The position numbers and the translations under genes were made by a program. The notes beneath the pieces are model-generated. The model saw nothing but the letters and a program-made list of their open reading frames with translations. It did no database searches and was not told where the DNA came from. A stretch of DNA of 19,909 nucleotides, from positions 1-19,909 of the forward strand of contig NZ_CALIBB010000049.1 of assembly GCF_938045595.1 (NCBI RefSeq). The letters are read 5' to 3'. Position 1 is the stretch's first letter. Each line of letters starts with the position of its first letter. This document shows positions 1 through 6,786 of the stretch, in pieces. The DNA comes from an uncultured Campylobacter sp. GTDB taxonomy: Bacteria > Campylobacterota > Campylobacteria > Campylobacterales > Campylobacteraceae.

Positions 1-109
1 AATTTAGCCAAAATTCCGCGGAAATTTCTTAAATTTGAAATATAGAATTTAATAAAAATTCTTTAAAGATTATATTTTAGATTTCTTATATATATTTTAC
101 ACCTAGTAG

Positions 110-429
110 TATCACACCATACAGGTTGTTTCTACATCTAAAATTCCTGATGCGTATTTAGCGCAGATCTGTGAAGCGCTAGAAAGTAACTTACACAGGG
201 TATCGAGCTATATAGCTACTTGATCTAAGAAAGAGGTGATTTGCTAAGAGAGAAATTTGCCATAAGACAAGAGGGTCGCTTTAAAATTTAAAAAGTTGAG
301 TATAAGGTGGATTTAAAAATAAGGGAATTTATACGCTTGATTAGAATTTTTTGGAGTTATGGTGATTTTACGTATAGCTTAAAATTTCTAGAGTCTTTGC
401 CTTATTGTAGGACAGCGAATGAGCGATAA
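110..429 (+). pseudogene. possible remnant of a winged-helix-type gene
   Basis: The first fragment (110-223) and second fragment (229-429) lie in different frames, and each is closed by stops (TGA at 221, TAA at 289, TAA at 427). No start codon with a ribosome binding site opens either one. The order helix (AYLAQICEALES), helix (NLHRVSSYIAT), then GDLLREKF and a basic wing-like stretch is what a winged helix-turn-helix would give. It could equally be chance open reading in AT-rich DNA, so confidence is low. Confidence 0.25.
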
Positions 430-456
430 AATTTACTGAGCTTTAAGTGATGAGAA

Positions 457-462
457 TATAAA
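457..462 (+). promoter_or_regulatory. candidate -10 box for the 494 gene
   Basis: TATAAA lies about 31 bases before the ATG at 494, within a TGAGAATATAAAATG context. Campylobacter sigma-70 promoters usually lack a recognisable -35, so only the -10 can be judged. An AT-rich surrounding makes a chance match quite possible. Confidence 0.3.
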
Positions 463-493
463 ATGGTGCGTCCATCAAATTTAAAGGCGATAA

Positions 494-1375
494 ATGGATC
501 AAAGCAGACTTGAGGAATTAAGAAAACTCCTAAATAATCAGCACAGCGATGCAAAGCAAAATCTAACAGAAGGTCTTTATCCCAAAAATTTTAACGCTTT
601 CGACTTCAAAAATTTAAAATTAGAAGATGCAAGCTCTAAGACTTTAAATTCCGATGATACCGCTATTAACAAAAGCTCCGAAGTCCAAGCCAGAGATTAC
701 GACAAAAATCCGATAGTAATAAAAGACTATGCTTTTTACGACTATATGAAATATTCCACGATTGCTACGCTTATAGGATGTTTATTCTTTATCTCGGTCG
801 TTACCGTAGTAAATCCCATTGAGCCCAAAAATTTTAGACTACTCCCTTTCGCTTTGGTAATGTTTTTTATCAGGCGAAAGCAACAAAAGGGCGTCTATTT
901 CGTATTTAACGATTCGGATATCAAATATTACAAAGAAGATAAAGCTTATAAATCTTTGAAGCTTGAACAAATCGGCGCCGTTGCGATCAGTTTTGATCCT
1001 CGCTGGGACCGGCAGCAGAGGATAAGCATACCCGAAATGCTATTTTTGTCACTTTGGCCTTTGGGCGCATACGTTATGCGCGGAATGCATGCGATGATCG
1101 CGCTAATTTCGATGATAGCAATTAGCCTATTCGGAGCGAGCATATTGATGCATCTTAAAAATGGCAGTTTCAGATGCTTAGGCGTCTATGACCGGCTTGT
1201 GATATACGGCGAAACGGGCGATCTTAGAATTATAAATGTTTTGATTTATAGCGAAAAAGAGTATCTGGAATTAAGAGAGTATTTTATGCGCAAAACGCAT
1301 ATAGATTTAGATACCGTCCCGCGCACCTTGTCGGTATTTAGCAAAAAGGTAAAATTTAGAAAATTTAAATTCTAG
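494..1375 (+). CDS. unrecognised membrane protein
   Basis: This is a 293-residue protein that I do not recognise. The first 80 residues are charged and Asn/Lys-rich without a signal peptide. Hydrophobic segments follow at about 88-108 and 113-127, then a soluble block of about 128-180 (VYFVFNDSDIKYYKED, IGAVAISFDPRWDRQQR). A longer hydrophobic hairpin spans about 182-219, and a soluble tail ends in a basic KKVKFRKFKF. The soluble block reads like a small beta-rich, PH-like unit between membrane segments, but that is only an impression. The ATG at 494 follows AAAGGCGATAA, a modest ribosome binding site. The gene is more AT-rich than most of the window and faces the VOC gene tail to tail. With the decayed DNA upstream it may belong to an accessory patch. 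Confidence 0.75.
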   Translation: MDQSRLEELRKLLNNQHSDAKQNLTEGLYPKNFNAFDFKNLKLEDASSKTLNSDDTAINKSSEVQARDYDKNPIVIKDYAFYDYMKYSTIATLIGCLFFISVVTVVNPIEPKNFRLLPFALVMFFIRRKQQKGVYFVFNDSDIKYYKEDKAYKSLKLEQIGAVAISFDPRWDRQQRISIPEMLFLSLWPLGAYVMRGMHAMIALISMIAISLFGASILMHLKNGSFRCLGVYDRLVIYGETGDLRIINVLIYSEKEYLELREYFMRKTHIDLDTVPRTLSVFSKKVKFRKFKF

Positions 1376-1386
1376 CGCTCCGCTTG

Positions 1387-1406
1387 AAATTTTGCCTTTA
1401 AAATTT
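1387..1406. repeat. AAATTTT/AAAATTT inverted repeat at a convergent junction
   Basis: AAATTTT (1387-1393) and AAAATTT (1400-1406) are separated by six bases, GCCTTT. They form a 7-base AT stem between the stop of the 494 gene and the stop of the VOC gene. It may act as a weak bidirectional terminator. The same words recur at the other convergent junctions of the window. Confidence 0.4.
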
Positions 1407-1411
1407 ACGCG

Positions 1412-1804
1412 CTAATCTTCGCTGCCTTCATATACGCCGAGCTCTACGAGATTGCCGTCCGGATCGCGCAGATAGATACTTTGCATAGCGCCGCGCGCGC
1501 CCATTCGAGGCACGATGCCAAGCTCTATTTGTGCCCCTTTGCTTTCAAGCTCCGTTTTGAGCTGCGGCGCGCTTTGATCTTCGCAGATGAGGCAAAAGTC
1601 CGCCGAGCCTGCGCTAGGACGTGCCGCAAACGGCGCAAACTCGCCCGCGCGGGTGTGGATATTGATCTTTGAGGAGCCGAAACGCAGGCTGTGTTTGCCG
1701 CCCTCGCAAACATGCTCTAGCCCTAAAATTCCTTCGTAAAATTCCACGCATTTTTGCAGATCGTCCGTAACTAGCACGAAGTGATCGATCTTCGTGATTT
1801 TCAT
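1412..1804 (-). CDS. VOC family (glyoxalase/dioxygenase-like) protein
   Basis: This is a 130-residue single VOC-domain protein. It opens with KITKIDHFVLVTDD, the first beta strand carrying a metal-ligand His (H8). It continues with the FYEGILGLE helix, RFGSSKINIHTR (H50), an FAARPSAGSADFCLI strand, and closes with YLRDPDGNLVELGVY (E121). These are the usual metal-site positions of the vicinal oxygen chelate fold. The frame stays open upstream to 1885, but the ATG at 1804 has AGGGAG five bases before it and matches the family N-terminus, so I start it there. The closest relatives I recall are the small VOC proteins loosely called virulence-type glyoxalases, whose substrate is unknown. It stands alone, with 237 bases between its start and the downstream end of pgi, so no pathway partner is visible. 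Confidence 0.88.
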   Translation of the reverse strand: MKITKIDHFVLVTDDLQKCVEFYEGILGLEHVCEGGKHSLRFGSSKINIHTRAGEFAPFAARPSAGSADFCLICEDQSAPQLKTELESKGAQIELGIVPRMGARGAMQSIYLRDPDGNLVELGVYEGSED

Positions 1805-2041
1805 TTCATCTCCCTGTGCGCTTGCAAGTCGCAAAATTTTTACGCCTCGCGGTGCAATCTTGGAATTCTGTTGTGAAATTCGCAACTAAATTTCAAATGC
1901 TCGTAGCAAAAAATCAAAATTTCGCGGCGTAAATTTTACGCACGGAAAATTCTGCGTCGGTAATTTTAAAATTCTAAAAATTTAGCCTAAGTAAAATCGA
2001 ACGCGCCGAAATTCCGTACCCCCGTAAAATAGAAGCGAAAT

Positions 2042-3304
2042 TTAATCTCGCGATTTTAAAACTAGCGATTTTAAAATTCTCTTGCCTACCTCGACGCCTG
2101 GCTGATCGTAAGTGCTGACGCCCAGTATCGCTCCGGTGGCGCTGGTTAGCAGCTCGAAGTAGTAAAATAGCTCGCCCACGCTCTGTTCACAAAGCCGCGA
2201 AACCTCGATTAGATCGACGCTGATACCCTCGTTTAGCACGGCTTGCAGCGTAGCATCGCACTGAAGATTTAGCACCTCATCCAGTCGCATGCCGTTTACG
2301 AAGTCACAGCCCTCAAGACCTTGCAGACTGATACCAGGCACCGCGTCCGTAGTGCCGTTGTCCGTGAGCTTTAAGAAAGTCACGGTCTTATCCTTTACGC
2401 CGTCCATTATGAGCTGAAGGAAGCTGTGCTGATCGCGCGAGCCTACAAGCCCTACAGGAGTAAGTCCCTCGCGGCTAAAGCCGATCTTTTTACCTAGGCT
2501 TTCCGCCCAGAGCTGCACATACCACTCACCCAATGCGCGCAGCGCATCGCCGTAGCTAAAAAGGACGTTGATTTTCGCACTTTTGTGCGTGGCGTAGTGA
2601 TGGGCTTTTCGTAAAATTTTATTCTCCGCGATTTTAGCGGGATCGCCTGCTAAAATTTCATCCAGATACGCCTTTTTGGCTTCCTCTGCACCGCTCAGAA
2701 GCGCGTGTGCATCGAGCCTCAGCCCTACTGCGGGCACGAGCCCTACCGCACTTAACACGCTAAAACGGCCGCCTACGTTAGCGGGCATATTTATCACGCA
2801 GGCGCCGTGCCCGCGCGCGAAGATATCAAGCGGCGAGCCTACATCGGTGATAAAGATGAAATTTTTTGCTAGCGTCTTTAAATCTGAAATTCCGAAACGC
2901 TGCAAAACGACCTTAAAAAGCGAGATCGTCTCGATCGTGCCGCCCGATTTGGAGGATACTATGAAGATAGTGCGAGCAAAATTTAACCCTTCAAGCGCGC
3001 GGTTTACACTGTGCCCGTCGAGATTATCCAAAATTTCAAAGCGCAAATTCTTTCTTACGCGCGGACGCAGCATCTCATAAAGCGCTCGCACGCCTACGCT
3101 GGAGCCACCGATGCCCAAAAGCACGACCCCGTCGTAGCTTCGTGCGCTAAAAAATTCCTGCGCCCGCGCTATTTCGTCTGCGCCTTGCTGCGGCAGGCGG
3201 TAGTAGCCTATCTCGCCGCTTTCGTATTCGGCGCGGATCTTTGCCGCTACCTCTTCTAGCGCGCCCTCTTTTGCCGGCGGGAAAAACAGCTCATTTTTTA
3301 CCAT
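2042..3304 (-). CDS. pgi: glucose-6-phosphate isomerase
   Basis: This 420-residue cytoplasmic enzyme interconverts glucose-6-phosphate and fructose-6-phosphate. Family landmarks are in order: the sugar-phosphate site LLGIGGSSVGVRAL (about 62-75), IVSSKSGGTIETI (about 115-127), GGRFSVLSAVGLVPA, QLWAESLGKK, the signature GSRDQHSFLQLIMDG, and a C-terminal YDQPGVEVGKR with the expected active-site Lys. The length is short compared with the roughly 550-residue E. coli enzyme but right for the short form of Campylobacterota. The start overlaps the end of galU by 14 bases, so the two are translationally linked. Most oral Campylobacter lack a complete glycolysis, so the likely use is gluconeogenic supply of hexose phosphates for surface glycans. 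That last point is inference. Confidence 0.97.
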   Translation of the reverse strand: MVKNELFFPPAKEGALEEVAAKIRAEYESGEIGYYRLPQQGADEIARAQEFFSARSYDGVVLLGIGGSSVGVRALYEMLRPRVRKNLRFEILDNLDGHSVNRALEGLNFARTIFIVSSKSGGTIETISLFKVVLQRFGISDLKTLAKNFIFITDVGSPLDIFARGHGACVINMPANVGGRFSVLSAVGLVPAVGLRLDAHALLSGAEEAKKAYLDEILAGDPAKIAENKILRKAHHYATHKSAKINVLFSYGDALRALGEWYVQLWAESLGKKIGFSREGLTPVGLVGSRDQHSFLQLIMDGVKDKTVTFLKLTDNGTTDAVPGISLQGLEGCDFVNGMRLDEVLNLQCDATLQAVLNEGISVDLIEVSRLCEQSVGELFYYFELLTSATGAILGVSTYDQPGVEVGKRILKSLVLKSRD

Positions 3305-4127
3305 CGCCGAATTCTCGCTCGTAGAAATATTTGATCGCGTCCACGTAGCCTTTTACCGAGCCGCAGTCGAAGCGAGTGCCTTTAAATTTATACGCGATCA
3401 CCACGCCGTTTTGAGCCTGCTTCAAAAGCGCGTCGGTGATCTGCACCTCGCCGTTTTTACCGGGCGCCGTCTGCTCGATGAGATCGAAAATATTAGGCGT
3501 TAGGATGTAGCGCCCGATTATGGCTAAGCTTGACGGAGCCTCGCTAGGTTCAGGTTTTTCGATCATATCCGAGACCATTATTAGATCGTCGCTGATGCTC
3601 TTTCCTGCGATGATGCCGTATTTATTTACGTCCTGCGGCGGCACCTCCATTACTGCAACGACACTGCAGCGGTATTTTTCGTAAATTTTAACCATCTGCG
3701 CAAGCACGCCCTCGCCGTTTTCGTTCACGCACAGATCGTCTGCAAGCACCACGCCGAAAGGCTCGTCGCGGATTAAAATTTTACCCGTATAAATTGCGTT
3801 GCCGAGCCCCTTCATCTGCTCTTGGCGCGTGAAAGAGAAGGTGCAGCGCTTCATAAGCGCTCTGATCTCGTCGAGCAGATACTCCTTGCTGCTGCCTGAA
3901 ATTTGATCCTCCAGCTCGTAGCTGCGGTCGAAATAATCCTCCAGCGCGCGTTTACCGCGACCCGTGACGAAAGCCATATTGTCCATGCCCGCCTCCAGCG
4001 CCTCGTCCACGCCGTAGTGAATGAGCGGCTTGGTAAGGATCGGAAGCATCTCTTTAGGTAGCGATTTGGTCGCGGGCAAAAAGCGCGTGCCGTAGCCCGC
4101 CGCGGGAAATAAACAAGTCTGGATCAT
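3291..4127 (-). CDS. galU: UTP-glucose-1-phosphate uridylyltransferase
   Basis: This 278-residue cytoplasmic enzyme makes UDP-glucose from UTP and glucose-1-phosphate, feeding LOS and glycan synthesis. The nucleotide-binding loop LFPAAGYGTRFLPATKSLPKE occupies residues 6-26, with the metal/phosphate Arg15 and Lys25. Further landmarks are GVDEALEAGM, VVLADDL, a YGIIAG strand, GEVQITDAL and the closing RFDCGSVKGYVDAI, as in bacterial GalU. The frame is open further upstream to 4256, but the ATG at 4127 follows AAAGGAG with a five-base spacer and starts exactly at the conserved N-terminus. It is the first gene of a galU-pgi pair, an order I recall from C. jejuni (Cj1536c-Cj1535c). Its promoter overlaps that of the divergent yigZ. 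Confidence 0.97.
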   Translation of the reverse strand: MIQTCLFPAAGYGTRFLPATKSLPKEMLPILTKPLIHYGVDEALEAGMDNMAFVTGRGKRALEDYFDRSYELEDQISGSSKEYLLDEIRALMKRCTFSFTRQEQMKGLGNAIYTGKILIRDEPFGVVLADDLCVNENGEGVLAQMVKIYEKYRCSVVAVMEVPPQDVNKYGIIAGKSISDDLIMVSDMIEKPEPSEAPSSLAIIGRYILTPNIFDLIEQTAPGKNGEVQITDALLKQAQNGVVIAYKFKGTRFDCGSVKGYVDAIKYFYEREFGDGKK

Positions 4128-4157
4128 GAAGCTCCTTTGATCTTTTTTTGAACTTTT

Positions 4158-4165
4158 ATTATAAT
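4158..4165. promoter_or_regulatory. overlapping divergent -10 boxes (galU / yigZ)
   Basis: ATTATAAT reads as TATAAT on both strands: plus-strand box at 4160-4165 and minus-strand box at 4158-4163. The plus box lies 32 bases before the yigZ TTG at 4198, and the minus box 30 bases before the galU ATG at 4127. The whole divergent spacer is only 70 bases, so both genes must start transcription here or nearby. Confidence 0.65.
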
Positions 4166-4197
4166 GCAAAAAAGATAAAATTCCGCAAAGGAAAGCC

Positions 4198-4806
4198 TTG
4201 AAAACGATTGAAAAAGAGATCAGCGCCGCGCAGGAGATTAAAAAATCAAGCTTCATCGCCTATCTCGCGCCGCTAGCGAGCTTTGAGACGCTGCGTGTGC
4301 GGCTGCGGCAGCAGCATCCCAAGGCGCGTCATATCGTCTGGGCGTATCGCGCGCTGAACGAGCCCGGGCAGATCGTAGAAAACTCAAGCGACGACGGCGA
4401 GCCCAAATCAACCGCGGGCGCACCGTGTCTAAACGCGCTTCGCGGTGCCGAATTGATTAACGTCGCGGTGCTCGTGGTGCGCTACTTCGGCGGCATCAAG
4501 CTAGGCACCGGTGGGCTAGTGCGCGCATACGCCAGTAGCGCAAATGCCGCGATAGACGCCGCTGCGGACGCCGCAGAGCTAGTGGAATTCGTGCTGCGTA
4601 AGAAGTGCATATTTTTCGTGCCGTTTGCGGCGGTGGCTAAATTTGAACATTTTTTAAAAAAATCGGGTTTCGTTTATGAAGCGAGCTTCGGTGCTTCTGG
4701 AGCGGAGTTTAGCGCAGAGTTTAGCGCGGAGGAATTTGAAAAATTTAAAGGCTTTGCAGATGCTCTCGCGCCAGCTCTTAAAATGCTGCACGAGCCGAAA
4801 TTTTAA
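4198..4806 (+). CDS. YigZ/IMPACT family protein (UPF0029)
   Basis: This 202-residue cytoplasmic protein has the N-terminal IMPACT/UPF0029 domain: KKSSFIAYL (15-23), ARHIVWAY (43-50), NSSDDGEPKSTAGAPCLNAL (62-81) and VLVVRYFGGIKLGTGGL (91-107). The smaller C-terminal YigZ-type domain follows from about 130. Family members bind nucleic acid or nucleotides, but the cellular role is unsettled. The start is TTG, chosen because AAAGGA sits six bases upstream and no ATG precedes the conserved block. Near the end a 12-base tandem repeat writes EFSAEFSAEE. Codon use is GC-rich, as in its neighbours. Confidence 0.9.
   Translation: MKTIEKEISAAQEIKKSSFIAYLAPLASFETLRVRLRQQHPKARHIVWAYRALNEPGQIVENSSDDGEPKSTAGAPCLNALRGAELINVAVLVVRYFGGIKLGTGGLVRAYASSANAAIDAAADAAELVEFVLRKKCIFFVPFAAVAKFEHFLKKSGFVYEASFGASGAEFSAEFSAEEFEKFKGFADALAPALKMLHEPKF
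4705..4731 (+). repeat. 12-bp tandem repeat inside yigZ
   Basis: GAGTTTAGCGCA (4705-4716) is followed by GAGTTTAGCGCG (4717-4728) and a third GAG. It encodes EFSAEFSAE in the C-terminal domain. The repeat is in frame, so copy-number change would not break the gene. Confidence 0.6.
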
Positions 4807-4945
4807 AATTTCAAAATTCTATAAAATTTAAAAACCCCTCTCGGCTAAATTTGAAAGCACAAGCGGATTTTGCATTTTATCGCATTATCGCAGCGGACTT
4901 TCAAAGCTAAAGTGAAATTTCATCGTGCGAAACATAAAATCCGAT

Positions 4946-4959
4946 AAATTTTAAAATTT
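4946..4959. repeat. 14-base palindrome AAATTTTAAAATTT, yigZ/MFS convergent junction
   Basis: This is a perfect AT palindrome in the 237-base spacer between the converging yigZ and MFS genes. A near copy with one extra T lies at 5038-5052, overlapping the MFS stop codon at 5044-5046. The spacer holds no open frame worth calling and no GC-rich terminator stem. Confidence 0.5.
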
Positions 4960-5043
4960 TAAGAATTTCAAAATTTCGTCGTAATTTAGCTTGCAAAATT
5001 TCGCGAAAATTCCGTCCGTAAATTTCAAAATCCCATAAAATTT

Positions 5044-6252
5044 TTAAAATTTAACGTGCTTCATCTTAGCTTCACGCACAGGCAGGCTTAGCAGAGCTGC
5101 AATAGCCGCTAGCGTCATATCCAAATACCACATATAATCATACGCGCCGTATGCTCGCACCGCAAGACCTCCAATATATGCGCCAAAAAATCCGCCGATT
5201 TGATGCGAAAGCATCGTAAATCCAAATAGGCTTGCTAAATATCGCGTCCCTAATAGCTTACCGACGGCAGCCGCAGTAGGCGGTACAGTCGCTAACCAGG
5301 TAAATCCTAATCCCACGCTGAAGATATAAAATGTAAGGCTATCTTTGGGCGAGAGCACATAAGTACCAATAAGAGCGATACGCAGGGCATATATGCAAAA
5401 TAAAATGACTTTACAGCGCACTTTGGAAACACACCAGCCTACGAATAAGCTGCCTACGATGTTTGCGATGCCAATCAGTGCGAGCGAAAAAGACGCTACC
5501 TGCGCGCCATGCCCGCTTAGTGCTACTTCGCTAGGCAGGTGCGTCACTAAAAATGCTACGTGAAAACCGCACGTAGCAAAGCTTAAATTTATCAAAATAT
5601 AGCTTTTATCGCGCAGTGCTAAACGCAGCACTTCGCCTAAGCTGCGCTTATCTTCTTCATGCAGGCTGGTTTGCTCGCCAAATAGAATTTTACCGCCTGC
5701 TAAAAGTCTCGCAAGCGGCAGAATTAACAAGCTAAGCCCTGCGAGCGTAAAAAATGCGCCGCCGTATCCCAAAGCAGGCGTTGCGATACAAAACCCAATC
5801 ATAGGCGCAAATAAAAATTGTCCGAACGAGCCGCCTGCATTTAGCACTCCGCTGGCAACCGAGCGGATAGAAAATGGCAGGCGCTTTGCCATTAGGCTCA
5901 TTAGAATCGGAAAACTACCCGCGCCAAGCCCCAGTGCAAGCCCAAAACCCATCGTTAATACGAGCGCGCTTTCGCTGCTAAATAACGGAACAAGAGCGCA
6001 GCTAATCGCTAAAAGCACGCTGCCCCAAAACAGCACGACGTAGGCACCGAGCTTGTCTGCAAGTATCCCACTAAGAGGTTGCGAAAAGCCCCATACCAGT
6101 TGCGTAGTTGCCATCGCAAAGCTTACTTGTGCGATGGATAGGGAATTTGCTTGCATTATAGGCTGCACGAAAAGACCTAATGACATACGAATGCCCATCG
6201 TAATCATCAAAATCGCCGCGGCGCATAGGATCATTATCCAAACTGATTTCAT
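5044..6252 (-). CDS. MFS transporter, 12 transmembrane helices
   Basis: This 402-residue inner-membrane secondary transporter fills the major facilitator pattern throughout: about twelve hydrophobic segments, the loop 2-3 motif GILADKLGAY (62-71), a central hydrophilic loop around FGEQTSLHEEDKRSLGEV (about 190-210), and an alternating Gly-rich helix 4-5 (GFGLALGLGAGSF). The N-terminal MGIRMSLGLFVQPI and the overall look recall the oxalate/formate-monocarboxylate branch, but I cannot name the substrate. The ATG at 6252 follows AAAAGGAATATAT. It is monocistronic and divergent from the HIT gene. An unusually good promoter (TGCTATAAT) precedes it. Confidence 0.9.
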   Translation of the reverse strand: MKSVWIMILCAAAILMITMGIRMSLGLFVQPIMQANSLSIAQVSFAMATTQLVWGFSQPLSGILADKLGAYVVLFWGSVLLAISCALVPLFSSESALVLTMGFGLALGLGAGSFPILMSLMAKRLPFSIRSVASGVLNAGGSFGQFLFAPMIGFCIATPALGYGGAFFTLAGLSLLILPLARLLAGGKILFGEQTSLHEEDKRSLGEVLRLALRDKSYILINLSFATCGFHVAFLVTHLPSEVALSGHGAQVASFSLALIGIANIVGSLFVGWCVSKVRCKVILFCIYALRIALIGTYVLSPKDSLTFYIFSVGLGFTWLATVPPTAAAVGKLLGTRYLASLFGFTMLSHQIGGFFGAYIGGLAVRAYGAYDYMWYLDMTLAAIAALLSLPVREAKMKHVKF

Positions 6253-6275
6253 ATATATTCCTTTTAAATAATAGA

Positions 6276-6281
6276 ATTATA
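6276..6281 (-). promoter_or_regulatory. extended -10 promoter of the MFS gene
   Basis: On the minus strand the sequence reads TGCTATAAT, a TGn extended -10 box, 23 bases before the ATG at 6252. It is the best promoter match in the window. Confidence 0.6.
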
Positions 6282-6339
6282 GCATAAAAATTACGAATAT
6301 ATCGAGATTTTATAGATATATTTAGTTAATGTATTTTAG

Positions 6340-6347
6340 TATATTAT
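6340..6347 (+). promoter_or_regulatory. candidate -10 box for the HIT-Cache pair
   Basis: TATATTAT gives two overlapping -10-like hexamers about 70 bases before the HIT start at 6415. The region is very AT-rich, so the match is weak. A transcript from here would carry a leader of roughly 60 bases. Confidence 0.3.
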
Positions 6348-6414
6348 TTATGTAAGAGGAATTTACCGAGCTTTAATGGGCTTTGCATTAAAATTCCATT
6401 TTCAAGGAGAAGCG

Positions 6415-6786
6415 ATGATTTACGAAGATGAGATGATTTACGTACAGCGCGAGGAGCACGAAGTGCCGTGGGTGAAGGTCTTTACGAAGGCTAAATTTAA
6501 AGAGCTTAGCGACTGCGACGAGGCGACGCTGGCGCATCTGTGGCGTGCCGTGCTTCAGTGCGAAAAGAGCCTGCGGGAGTTTTATGCGCCCGATAAGATC
6601 AACATCGCAAGCTTCGCCAACTACGTGCCGCGCGTGCATTTTCACGTCCAGGCGCGCTTTAAAAACGACAGCTTTTTCCCGGAGTCCGTCTGGGGAAAAA
6701 AGATGCGCAAGGCCAAACTCGATCTGCCGGAATTTAGCGAATTCGCAGAAATTTTAGCGGCAAATTTAAAGATGGAATTCAGATGA
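6415..6786 (+). CDS. HIT family protein with altered His triad
   Basis: This 123-residue protein is of histidine-triad type, a family of nucleotide hydrolases and transferases. The diagnostic segment NYVPRVHFHVQARF spans residues 69-82. Aligned to the consensus H-x-H-x-H, the first histidine is Arg73, while the middle nucleophile position (His75) and third (His77) remain, followed by Gln79. Upstream come the usual EDE...VPWVKVFTKAKFKELSD and a Leu-rich helix, and downstream FFPESVWGKK. I recall a proteobacterial HIT subgroup sharing this VPR-x-H-x-H-x-QAR form, so the protein is probably active in its own way rather than decayed. The ATG at 6415 follows AAGGAGA; a longer frame to 6376 lacks such a site. 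Its stop overlaps the start of the Cache protein (ATGA), implying translational coupling. Confidence 0.85.
   Translation: MIYEDEMIYVQREEHEVPWVKVFTKAKFKELSDCDEATLAHLWRAVLQCEKSLREFYAPDKINIASFANYVPRVHFHVQARFKNDSFFPESVWGKKMRKAKLDLPEFSEFAEILAANLKMEFR

Larger units (their letters stand above)
1..493. other. gene-poor left edge with possible decayed coding DNA
   Basis: No intact gene is visible in this AT-rich stretch. Two short open segments look coding-like. One (about 110-223, + strand) reads IPDAYLAQICEALES then NLHRVSSYIAT and ends at TGA. The other (about 229-429, a different + frame) reads GDLLREKFAIRQEGRFKI, meets an in-frame TAA at 289, then continues with KVEYKVDLKIREFIRLIR to a TAA at 427. 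Read end to end across a frameshift near 221-230 they resemble a helix, recognition helix and wing, as in a winged-helix protein. This is inference from pattern only. The rest of the stretch shows nothing I can name. Confidence 0.4.

Noticed and set aside
1927..1941. GCGTAAATTTTACGC palindrome in the VOC/pgi spacer as a regulator site
   Set aside because: A single short AT-rich palindrome in DNA full of such words; its one-base centre cannot form a hairpin and no second copy was found.
2676..3259. Two plus-strand open frames inside pgi
   Set aside because: Both are antisense to conserved pgi sequence and lack start signals; shadows.
4128..4256. N-terminal extension of galU with a hydrophobic stretch
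   Set aside because: It would run into the start of divergent yigZ; the ATG at 4127 has AAAGGAG and the conserved family start.
4807..5043. Possible small gene or RNA in the yigZ/MFS spacer
   Set aside because: Only short AT-rich open segments and imperfect repeats of a CGGA-TTTC type were seen; no start with a ribosome site and no stable structure.
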